Part shown: positions 1 through 6,008 of the stretch, in pieces | Numbering within the stretch: position 1 is the stretch's first letter | Layout: every line of letters starts with the position of its first letter | Assembly (NCBI GenBank): GCA_039920305.1 | Contig: JBDSEA010000119.1 | Span: 1 to 9,914 of the forward strand | Direction of reading: 5' to 3' | From: DASRAJ01 sp039920305 | GTDB taxonomy: Bacteria; Bacteroidota; Bacteroidia; Chitinophagales; UBA10324 | Length of the DNA stretch: 9,914 nucleotides | Translations under genes and position numbers: made by a program | Notes under the pieces: generated by a model | Told to the model about the DNA's origin: nothing | Seen by the model: the letters and a program-made list of their open reading frames with translations, nothing else | Database searches by the model: none

Positions 1-2
1 CG

Positions 3-252
3 CAGGCACATGTTGAGAAAACGCGCAACGCTATTAACAGCATGCAAATTCAGCTTGAGGAATATAAAAGTGCTATCGGGGAGATCACTACGGATGTAAG
101 AGCTAAACCGGAATGTTATTTCTGCACGGCGGCAATTTGAAAATACGGTTCAAAATCTCAGCGGAAAATATACCGTGACCAAAGCGAAGCTGGAAAAGAA
201 GAAGCAATCCGGCTGGCCAAAAATCACTGTTGACAGCTCCGCAAATCATTAG
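3..252 (+). pseudogene. 3' part of a coiled-coil protein gene, interrupted by an apparent frameshift
   Basis: I do not recognise the family. The reading frame that enters at base 3 encodes a charged helical segment (AHVEKTRNAINSMQIQLEEY) and runs to a stop at 138-140. A second frame, one base ahead, takes over at about 98-100 and continues with equally coding-like sequence (ELNRNVISARRQFENTVQNL, then KLEKKK) to the stop at 250-252. Removing one A at 98-99 joins the two into a continuous coiled coil of about 82 residues ending in DSSANH. The shift must lie between 98 and 140. The gene starts outside the window. Its stop is one base before the next ATG, so the two were probably one transcription and translation unit. 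It may be a genuine decaying gene or a sequencing indel; the sequence alone cannot decide. Confidence 0.5.
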
Positions 253-253
253 C

Positions 254-726
254 ATGAAAACAATTCTGATTTTATCCCTCTTCTTTATTTCTACTCTTGC
301 TGCTTATAATCAAACGCTTCCTGACAATTTTTGTGACAGCACTTATAAGGTAGCGTTAAGGACCAGGAATGAGACAGTAAGGATTTTCTGTGACAGGCAG
401 AGTTTTTTAGTACTACGGACACATTTATTGATACGTACAAAATGCAAATCGAGCTGGAGCGCCGCCATTACGATTCACTCAACCATTATTTTGTATCGCT
501 CAGGGACAGCACAAATTTCATCATTACCAGAACACAAAGTCAGTTGCAATCTGTTTCTGCCAGCCTTGATTCAATAAAGAGTGAACTCACGGCCGCCAGA
601 ATAAATGTTGACAATGCCATTATTGCCACCCGCAGGAAACGGCAGAAGCAATTTCTGATCAGGTTAGGATGGGGCGCCGCAGGGATTGCAGCCGGCGGCT
701 GGATTACCGCCCTCCTTTTAAAATGA
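254..726 (+). pseudogene. Small exported coiled-coil protein with C-terminal membrane anchor, frameshifted at a T run
   Basis: The ATG at 254 opens with a signal-like segment (MKTILILSLFFISTLAA, about residues 1-17). That frame loses coding character after the six-T run at 403-408. The downstream frame, from about 400 to the TGA at 724-726, encodes a long coiled coil (SFFSTTDTFIDTYKMQIELE onward, with SQLQSVSASLDSIKSEL), a basic patch TRRKRQKQ, and a hydrophobic Gly/Ala-rich segment FLIRLGWGAAGIAAGGWITA ending in LLLK. Adding one T gives a single 157-residue protein. An intact fragment could also start at the ATG at 442 (94 residues). The layout of exported N-terminus, coil and C-terminal membrane segment resembles phage spanin-type or small envelope proteins, but the basic patch before the last membrane segment conflicts with a simple periplasmic coil. 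Function unknown; phage origin is only a guess. Confidence 0.5.
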
Positions 727-735
727 TCATGAACA

Positions 736-1389
736 CTATTTTATTCCAACTGCTTCGAGCACCCATCTTACCAGTGGGAAAGAATTTTTCAAACGCTCCT
801 TTATCTCATTTTCTGAATACCATCCCACTTCGGTAATGTCTTCTTCCTCCTGGGGAGTTAGCGGGGAAGAAGTATTATCGCTGACCATCTCATACCAGTA
901 AGTAGCTTTGATCACGGGCTTACCATTTTGCTCGTAGGTATGATAGGTACATGGCTGCACTCCGCCGAGGAATCTTATTTCACTAACTACATTCAAATTT
1001 TGTATCCCCGTTTCCTCCATCACCTCACGCAGTGCAGCTTGGCGGATAGTTTCACCCTTGTCAACTTTCCCTTTTGGAAGATCCCATTTCCCCCGCCGGA
1101 ATATCATCAATAATTTCTCCTCAGAATTCTTCACTACACCACCTGCGGCATTCATTAATTTGTAAAATGAAAACAGGCCTTGATCTAGATTTTTCTCTGA
1201 CTCACAAAAAAGAATTTCTATTCCGTTGCTGCTTTTATGATCCTGATAAAAATCACAGATGCGTTGAAAGTCTTTCTTTTCCGGCTTTTCAGGAAGTGAC
1301 CCAAGAGAGTTAGGAATACCAGTGATTGAATTTAATTCCCTCCTGCTGCCAATGATCAGCTCCTGATCCCCGATAAATATTTTTTTCAT
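736..1389 (-). CDS. Nudix hydrolase with an N-terminal extension
   Basis: This is a predicted cytoplasmic Nudix hydrolase of 217 residues, cleaving a nucleoside-diphosphate-linked substrate; the substrate cannot be told from sequence. The full 23-residue Nudix signature is present at residues 107-129: G107, E113, then REVMEETGI at 121-129, with the metal-binding glutamates E122, E125 and E126. WDLPKGK just before it is the usual strand leading into the box. About 80 residues precede the Nudix fold and match no domain I recognise. I chose the ATG at 1389 (protein start MKKIFIGDQ). The frame stays open up to an ATG at 1455, but that start would leave only 2 bases before the divergent pyrE start and adds a polar, low-quality stretch. 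The gene is divergent from pyrE, and its stop lies 9 bases from the end of the coiled-coil gene, convergent with it. Confidence 0.9.
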   Translation of the reverse strand: MKKIFIGDQELIIGSRRELNSITGIPNSLGSLPEKPEKKDFQRICDFYQDHKSSNGIEILFCESEKNLDQGLFSFYKLMNAAGGVVKNSEEKLLMIFRRGKWDLPKGKVDKGETIRQAALREVMEETGIQNLNVVSEIRFLGGVQPCTYHTYEQNGKPVIKATYWYEMVSDNTSSPLTPQEEEDITEVGWYSENEIKERLKNSFPLVRWVLEAVGIK

Positions 1390-1457
1390 TTTACAATTAT
1401 TGAGTTTCGAAGATAGCATCACTGAACCATTATCTTTGGCGGCCTTACCCTTCATTC
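1390..1457. promoter_or_regulatory. Divergent promoter region between the Nudix gene and pyrE
   Basis: The plus strand carries TATCTTTG at 1431-1438, a perfect match to the Bacteroidota -7 element TAnnTTTG. A TTTC at 1405-1408, 22 bases upstream, is a passable -33 element (consensus TTTG, usual spacing near 20). Transcription would start around 1442-1445, giving pyrE a leader of only 13-16 bases with no Shine-Dalgarno. On the minus strand TATCTTCG (1415-1408) matches seven of eight -7 positions and could serve the Nudix gene, 18 bases before its ATG. The plus-strand box is convincing; the minus-strand box is weak. Confidence 0.6.
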
Positions 1458-2105
1458 ATGATTTACTCTAAAGATTCAGCGACTAAAATGGCGTCGCTGC
1501 TACTGCAAGCCAGGGCTGTACAGTTAAACCCTCTGCAACCATACACGTGGTCAAGCGGATGGAAATCACCCATTTATTGCGACAACCGCTTAACACTTTC
1601 CTTCCCTGAAATAAGAACTTACATCAAAGAAAAACTTGCTGAAATCATCAGGGTGAAATTTCCGGAAACGGAATTGATCGCCGGAGTAGCAACAGCAGGT
1701 ATTCCTCACGGTGCATTGGTTGCTGACCATCTTGAAACACCATTCTGCTATGTCCGCTCCGCTCCAAAAAATCATGGCTTAAAAAATCGAATTGAAGGAT
1801 TGGCACTGGCAGGGCAGCATGCGATCGTAGTTGAAGATTTAATTTCTACCGGCGATAGCTCATTGAGCGTGCTGGCAGCCTTACGCGAATCGGGGGTAAA
1901 GGCAGCAGGGATGATTGCCATTTTTACTTACGGATTTCCTTCGGCTGAAAAGAAATTCAGAGATGCGGACTGCCCTGTTTATACTCTGACCGATTATGAA
2001 ACATTGCTGCACGTAGCGGTTGATGAAGGCTCTGTATTATCTTCAGAATTAAATACGCTTAAGCAATGGCGGGATAATCCTGAGAATTGGGGGGTTGAGG
2101 CATGA
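1458..2105 (+). CDS. pyrE: Orotate phosphoribosyltransferase
   Basis: The enzyme converts orotate and PRPP to orotidine-5'-phosphate in de novo pyrimidine synthesis, in the cytoplasm. The 215 residues match the normal family length of about 210. The PRPP-binding motif VVEDLISTGDSS lies at about 124-135. The flexible catalytic loop contains K104, H106 and G107 (SAPKNHG), and the N-terminal WSSGWKSPIYCDNR (31-44) and GVATAGIPHGALVA (76-89) are characteristic of PyrE. The ATG at 1458 is the first in frame and follows the promoter box at 1431-1438. The last four bases, ATGA, contain the start codon of the following membrane-protein gene, so the two are translationally coupled. No other pyrimidine gene is nearby. 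Confidence 0.96.
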   Translation: MIYSKDSATKMASLLLQARAVQLNPLQPYTWSSGWKSPIYCDNRLTLSFPEIRTYIKEKLAEIIRVKFPETELIAGVATAGIPHGALVADHLETPFCYVRSAPKNHGLKNRIEGLALAGQHAIVVEDLISTGDSSLSVLAALRESGVKAAGMIAIFTYGFPSAEKKFRDADCPVYTLTDYETLLHVAVDEGSVLSSELNTLKQWRDNPENWGVEA

Positions 2106-2692
2106 TCTGGCTTTTACCCATCATCAATGCCGTTTTCGGGTGGAGCATTATATCCATTTTGTTTTATTTTCTTTTCCATCCTCTCAGAAAAAAGAATTTT
2201 TTAATTTTCGAAATGCAGGGTTTCATTCCTAAGAATTATCTGATGTGGGGAAATGAAGCAGGAGAATATGTCGCTGAAAATATTGTAAATATTTCCGGCA
2301 TGAAGGCAAGCTTGCTTCAAAGTGAAAACCTGTCGGGGATACACGAACTGCTTGAACAGAAGGTTGATGATTTTCTTCGCACAAAGCTTAAAGAAAAAAT
2401 TCCTGTCTTTTCAATGTTCATTACTGAGGGAATGATTACTAAGATGAAAGAAGTACTAGTTGATGAATTGCAGTTAATGGTTCCGGCCCTTATTGACAAG
2501 ATTGCATCGGGTGTGGAAAGCAGGTTTGATGTGAGAAAAATGATTACAGCACAATTGAATCAGGTTTCATTGGAAGGACTTGAAAAACAATTTTACAGGC
2601 ATGCAGGGAAAAGCATCATTGCCTTAAAAATCTCAATAGCAATCATGGGCTTTTTATTAGGTGTAATTGAAGCTTATTTAATCTCCGTATGA
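2102..2692 (+). CDS. DUF445-family membrane protein
   Basis: This 196-residue inner-membrane protein has one membrane helix at each end: about residues 3-25 (LLPIINAVFGWSIISILFYF) and 172-193 (IIALKISIAIMGFLLGVIEA). Between them lies a soluble helical middle. After the first helix come HPLRK and GFIPK (40-44), and the C-terminal helix has the Gly-rich pattern GFLLGVIEA. Together these resemble the DUF445 (YheB/YjiN-like) family, whose biochemical role is unknown. The start overlaps the pyrE stop (ATGA), so it is made from the pyrE mRNA. The functional link with pyrimidine synthesis is not obvious and may be only positional. No terminator hairpin is evident after the stop. Confidence 0.75.
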   Translation: MIWLLPIINAVFGWSIISILFYFLFHPLRKKNFLIFEMQGFIPKNYLMWGNEAGEYVAENIVNISGMKASLLQSENLSGIHELLEQKVDDFLRTKLKEKIPVFSMFITEGMITKMKEVLVDELQLMVPALIDKIASGVESRFDVRKMITAQLNQVSLEGLEKQFYRHAGKSIIALKISIAIMGFLLGVIEAYLISV

Positions 2693-2770
2693 TTTTTACC
2701 TCTGTAAGCTTACTTGAATTTCTCCATTTTAAGGATCAGTTTATATTAAGAAATGAAATCCGGCCCATAA

Positions 2771-3733
2771 ATGCCGCTGATTAAATCGCAGTACAGAGCG
2801 CCCTTCCTGTTCCGCAATGGAAACCTGAATACCATTGCGGCTGCTATGCTCCGGCAGGTAAAGGATGCAGGGTATACCCGTGAGCGGATCATTACACCGG
2901 ATGATGACTTCCTTGACCTTGACTGGCTCAACAGTAATTCTAAAAAAATTGCCCTGCTGATTCACGGGCTTGAAGCATCCGCAGGAACTCCCTATATGAA
3001 GGGAATGGCTAAAGCATTGTTCCGAGCCGGTTACAAGGCAGTAGCAATGAATCTGCGTGGATGCAGCGGAGTTACCAACCACCGGCTCAGAGCATACCAC
3101 TGTGGCGCTACGGATGATGTTGCAACGGTGATCAACCACGTACTTCAGCATCATGAATGCGAGGAGCTGGTACTAATTGGCTTTAGCCTGGGGGGAAATC
3201 TTGTCCTAAAGTACCTGGGTGAAAATGGTAATTCAATTCCGCCGCAAATAAAAAAAGCAATGGTGATTTCTGCGCCGTGCGATCTGGAAGCTGCTTCAGC
3301 AAAGCTTGATGACCACTCAAATTTTATTTACCGCAACAGGTTTCTGGTTACCCTCAGGAATAAAGCCCTGGAGCGAATTCATTGTCACGGGTTTGATCTT
3401 CCGGAAAAAGATCTTGCTTCGATAAAAACATTCAGGGAATATGATGACCGGGTTACTGCACCCCTGTTTGGATTTGCAGATGCATCCGACTATTATTCTA
3501 AATCTTCATCAAAGAATTTCATTCAGCACATCACTATTCCTGCTTTGATTCTTACAGCACGTGACGATCCTTTTTTTACACCGGCGTGCTTTCCCTTTGA
3601 AGAATGCCACAATCATGAAAAAGTTATTCTTGAAACACCTGATCATGGGGGACACGCCGGATTTATACTTGATTTACCATGGGGAAATTATTTTAGTGAG
3701 CAACGGGCAATAGAATTTTTCAATGATGATTGA
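2771..3733 (+). CDS. yheT: YheT-type alpha/beta hydrolase
   Basis: This is a cytoplasmic alpha/beta-fold hydrolase of 320 residues, the usual length for the YheT/ABHD1-3 group. Substrates of bacterial members are not well established; esterase or lipase activity is assumed. The oxyanion-hole region LLIHGLEAS is at 62-70, with NLRGCSG at 94-100. The nucleophile elbow GFSLGGN places Ser139 at residues 137-143. The acid is in ARDDPFF (D265 or D266), and His295 is in HGGHAGF, so the triad is complete. Six cysteines are scattered without a pattern. The ATG at 2771 has no clear ribosome site, and the 78 bases upstream show no convincing promoter, so it may be read from upstream. kdsA follows after 69 bases but has its own promoter. 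Confidence 0.9.
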   Translation: MPLIKSQYRAPFLFRNGNLNTIAAAMLRQVKDAGYTRERIITPDDDFLDLDWLNSNSKKIALLIHGLEASAGTPYMKGMAKALFRAGYKAVAMNLRGCSGVTNHRLRAYHCGATDDVATVINHVLQHHECEELVLIGFSLGGNLVLKYLGENGNSIPPQIKKAMVISAPCDLEAASAKLDDHSNFIYRNRFLVTLRNKALERIHCHGFDLPEKDLASIKTFREYDDRVTAPLFGFADASDYYSKSSSKNFIQHITIPALILTARDDPFFTPACFPFEECHNHEKVILETPDHGGHAGFILDLPWGNYFSEQRAIEFFNDD

Positions 3734-3760
3734 GGTCCGTTAATCTGATCAATAAAAAAA

Positions 3761-3802
3761 TAACCGGTTAACTATTCCTGCACCAACAGATAACTTTGCA
3801 TC
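3761..3802 (+). promoter_or_regulatory. kdsA promoter with -7 box and upstream palindrome
   Basis: TAACTTTG at 3791-3798 is a perfect TAnnTTTG -7 element. The kdsA ATG follows at 3803, so transcription would begin at or within a few bases of the start codon and the mRNA would be nearly leaderless. No good TTTG -33 element is present. Instead, the ten-base perfect palindrome TAACCGGTTA occupies 3761-3770, 20 bases before the -7 box, where the -33 element would lie. That placement would suit an operator, but a ten-base palindrome can occur by chance. Confidence 0.5.
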
Positions 3803-4615
3803 ATGATTCCATTCGTTCACGGGTTAAAATTCCAGGGTGGCAAAAATTTTTTCCTCATTGCCGGACCCTGTATTGCCGAAAGTGAAAAGCTGGTGATGGA
3901 AACCGCAGATTCCATCAGGATCATCTGTGACCGGCTGGAAATACCTTTCATCTTCAAATCATCTTATCGCAAAGCAAACCGGTCAAGAGGTGATTCATTC
4001 ACCGGCATTGGAGATAAAGCTGCATTAAGCATGCTTAGGAAACTACGGGATAATCTGGATGTGCCGGTATTAACGGATGTACATGAAGCGGCAGAATGCG
4101 CTTTTGCAGCAGAATATGTTGACGTATTGCAGATCCCTGCTTTCCTCTGCCGGCAAACGGATTTGCTCGTGGCAGCAGGCAAGACGGGAAAGTTTGTGAA
4201 TATTAAAAAAGGGCAATTTCTTGCGCCGGATCAAATGCAATTTGCAGCAAAAAAAGTTGAAGAAACAGGCAATAAAAACATCATGCTTACAGAGCGTGGA
4301 ACCACATTTGGTTATTCAGATCTGGTAGTTGATTTCAGAAGCATTCCCATCATGCAGCAATACGGCCTGCCTGTAATCCTTGATTGTACCCATTCATTAC
4401 AGCGCACCAATCAATCGAGTGGAGTAACCGGCGGTACGCCGAAGCTTATTGAAACTATTGCCCGTGCAGGAGTTGCCACGGGTGTGGATGGGTTGTTTAT
4501 TGAAACACATCCTGATCCGCGAAGCGCTAAATCCGATGGGGAGAATATGCTGCCGCTCGATCAGCTTGAAAAATTACTTCAGAAGTTAATCTTCATCAGA
4601 TCTGCGGTTCAATGA
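3803..4615 (+). CDS. kdsA: 3-deoxy-8-phosphooctulonate synthase, metal-dependent class
   Basis: KdsA condenses phosphoenolpyruvate with arabinose-5-phosphate to Kdo-8-phosphate, the first committed step to the Kdo of the lipopolysaccharide inner core. The 270 residues carry the family motifs: IAGPCIAES (19-27), FKSSYRKANRSRGDSF (51-66), VLTDVHE (89-95), IPAFLCRQTDLL (111-122), NIKKGQFLAP (133-142), ERGTTFGY (164-171), LDCTHSLQ (193-200) and FIETHPDP (232-239). The four metal ligands of the metal-dependent class are all present as C23, H197, E234 and D245. Their spacing is exactly that of the Aquifex enzyme (C11, H185, E222, D233). The metal-independent E. coli type has Asn in place of the Cys. 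The enzyme is cytoplasmic. No other Kdo gene lies in the window, and kdsA seems to be transcribed alone from its own promoter. Confidence 0.97.
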   Translation: MIPFVHGLKFQGGKNFFLIAGPCIAESEKLVMETADSIRIICDRLEIPFIFKSSYRKANRSRGDSFTGIGDKAALSMLRKLRDNLDVPVLTDVHEAAECAFAAEYVDVLQIPAFLCRQTDLLVAAGKTGKFVNIKKGQFLAPDQMQFAAKKVEETGNKNIMLTERGTTFGYSDLVVDFRSIPIMQQYGLPVILDCTHSLQRTNQSSGVTGGTPKLIETIARAGVATGVDGLFIETHPDPRSAKSDGENMLPLDQLEKLLQKLIFIRSAVQ

Positions 4616-4760
4616 CTTGAATTATGCTGTGGAATTAAGTGAATGCAGCGTCAGGTAGTTGCTCAAAAAGTTAGTGCAGGAATAAGAAATTTGGAGAATC
4701 CCTTTGGATAGATTAATCTTGCCGCTCAAACAACTCATAATTAATAAACTAATTTCAGTC

Positions 4761-5003
4761 ATGAAAAAATTAAGTTCCATTTCCATTATTGCGATGTTCG
4801 CAATTCTGACATTTTCCTCTTGCAAAAAAGATTATAGTTGCAGCTGTACCCTTAGTGATAGCTTAACTGGTACAAATATATCCAGTGTAACCACTATCAA
4901 GGATAAGGAGGATGATGCCAGATCAACCTGTGAAGGCTATAGTTATCTAGACGTACAAACTTTTCCGGGTGATACTATCAATTATTCCTGCCACATTCAA
5001 TAA
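4761..5003 (+). CDS. Small cysteine-rich lipoprotein
   Basis: This predicted lipoprotein is 80 residues long, about 60 after processing, and belongs to no family I recognise. It starts at the ATG at 4761: the residues that follow form a classic lipoprotein signal (MKKLSSISIIAMFAILTFSS) with Cys21 as the lipidated residue. The frame stays open further upstream, but that adds nothing signal-like. The mature part begins CKKDYSCSC and holds four further cysteines, C27, C29, C57 and C77, enough for two disulfides. The rest is Ser/Thr/Asp-rich and probably a small beta domain. Lys-Lys after the lipidated Cys gives no strong surface-export signal of the acidic type seen in flavobacteria. It lies between kdsA and a thiol-redox-like membrane protein, followed by a strong terminator, and may be expressed alone. 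It has no evident promoter. Confidence 0.72.
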   Translation: MKKLSSISIIAMFAILTFSSCKKDYSCSCTLSDSLTGTNISSVTTIKDKEDDARSTCEGYSYLDVQTFPGDTINYSCHIQ

Positions 5004-5023
5004 AAAATCATAAACTGAACTGT

Positions 5024-5054
5024 AAAAGAGGGTGCGGCATTCGCGCCCTCTTTT
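5024..5054 (+). terminator. Strong intrinsic-terminator hairpin after the lipoprotein gene
   Basis: The inverted repeat has arms AAAAGAGGGTGCG (5024-5036) and CGCGCCCTCTTTT (5042-5054), pairing over 13 bases with one G-T wobble and a five-base GCATT loop. The right arm ends in four T. It begins 20 bases after the lipoprotein stop. The A and T ends make it potentially bidirectional. It ends only nine bases before the ATG of the next gene, which is unusual for a plain terminator and could place the hairpin in that gene's leader. Confidence 0.8.
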
Positions 5055-5063
5055 CATTACAGG

Positions 5064-5984
5064 ATGAAGCGGATCCTATTTATTAGCTTAAAAGTGATCG
5101 TTGGCATCACTTTTTTATTTTCCGGCTATTTAAAATTATTTCCGATTGAGTTGTTCGAGCTCAATTTTATTGATATAGGTATTGCGAACTGGATTACTTC
5201 GCCTTTCATTGCACGATTACTGATTGGTGTCGAATTTTTCCTCGGAATAATGCTATTGTCCGGCATTGCACTAAGGAATTTTACACTGCCTGCTACTTTT
5301 GGCCTGATTGCAATCTTCTCAATCTATCTGGTTGTTCAACTTGTTACCATTGGAAATAAAGGGGATTGCGGATGTTTTGGAACTTACCTCCAGATGACAC
5401 CTCTGCAATCCTTAATCAAGAATGTGCTACTTGGCAGCCTTGCCTTATTACTTTATCTGATGAGCCGAAGAAACAGAATACACTTTCAGAATACTATTGT
5501 AATTTTTATCGCAGCTATAATCCTCCCCCTTCCATTCATTTTAAATCCTGTTGATCTTTTAGCAGGTAAAATCCGTGAGCCGCAGGCTATTAATTTTCAC
5601 CTTCCTGCTGATTTATTTAGCAGTAATTCCGCTAAAAGGGACACGATTGATTTGATGAACGGAAAACACATTATTGCATTCATGTCACTAACCTGCGAGC
5701 ATTGCAAAGTAGCTGCATTCAAGATGCATGTAATGGAGAAACGTCATCCGGAGATTCCTTTTTATTTTATTTTAAATGGGAAGGAGCATGACCTTTTGCT
5801 TTTTCATGATGCAACGAAAGCAGATCATATACCCTACATGTTTTTATATGGAAAAAGCTTTTTTGCACTTACCGGCGGTAATCTGCCTGTCATTTATTGG
5901 GTTGAAAATGGAATTGTTGTGAGAAAAAGCCTTTATATTTCCCTTGAAGAAGCTGAGATTTTGAAATGGCTTGATGCAGATTAA
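5064..5984 (+). CDS. MauE/DoxX-type membrane protein fused to a thioredoxin-like domain
   Basis: This 306-residue protein has two parts. The N-terminal 160 residues form about five membrane segments (near 5-22, 49-68, 73-95, 117-133 and 143-160). They carry the FSGYLKL motif (19-25) and the MauE-type GDCGCFG motif (100-106, C102 and C104). Residues 170-306 look like a thioredoxin-like domain: hydrophobic strand HIIAFMSL (202-209), a CEHC motif with C211 and C214, and the loop NLPVIYW (273-279) with the expected cis-Pro at P275. It is a plausible extracytoplasmic thiol-disulfide carrier, with the CGC pair relaying electrons across or at the membrane. That role is inferred from the MauE family; the substrate is unknown. 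The ATG at 5064 is the first possible start, right after the terminator hairpin. It is convergent with the OmpA-family gene, 24 bases away. Confidence 0.82.
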   Translation: MKRILFISLKVIVGITFLFSGYLKLFPIELFELNFIDIGIANWITSPFIARLLIGVEFFLGIMLLSGIALRNFTLPATFGLIAIFSIYLVVQLVTIGNKGDCGCFGTYLQMTPLQSLIKNVLLGSLALLLYLMSRRNRIHFQNTIVIFIAAIILPLPFILNPVDLLAGKIREPQAINFHLPADLFSSNSAKRDTIDLMNGKHIIAFMSLTCEHCKVAAFKMHVMEKRHPEIPFYFILNGKEHDLLLFHDATKADHIPYMFLYGKSFFALTGGNLPVIYWVENGIVVRKSLYISLEEAEILKWLDAD

Positions 5985-6008
5985 ATTTCATGGAATTAAT
6001 TCATGCGG

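Noticed and set aside
1390..1455. Upstream ATG at 1455 for the Nudix gene
   Set aside because: It would leave two bases between divergent start codons and overlap the clear pyrE promoter box at 1431-1438; the added 22 residues look non-conserved.
2704..2713. Ten-base palindrome GTAAGCTTAC after the DUF445-type gene
   Set aside because: It has no loop or T tract, so it is not a terminator, and it is not placed at a promoter; likely chance.
2741..3154. 137-codon open frame on the minus strand inside the YheT-like gene
   Set aside because: It lies entirely opposite a gene with a complete catalytic triad, and its peptide has no recognisable domain, so it is a shadow frame.
4616..4760. Intergenic stretch between kdsA and the lipoprotein gene, with a weak CTTGAATT/AATTAAG inverted repeat
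   Set aside because: The repeat has a bulge and no T run, and no TAnnTTTG box with proper spacing is present; I see no supported element.
5993..6002. Palindrome GAATTAATTC between the convergent MauE-fusion and OmpA-family genes
   Set aside because: It is AT-rich with no stable stem or loop and no T tract, so I cannot support a shared terminator.
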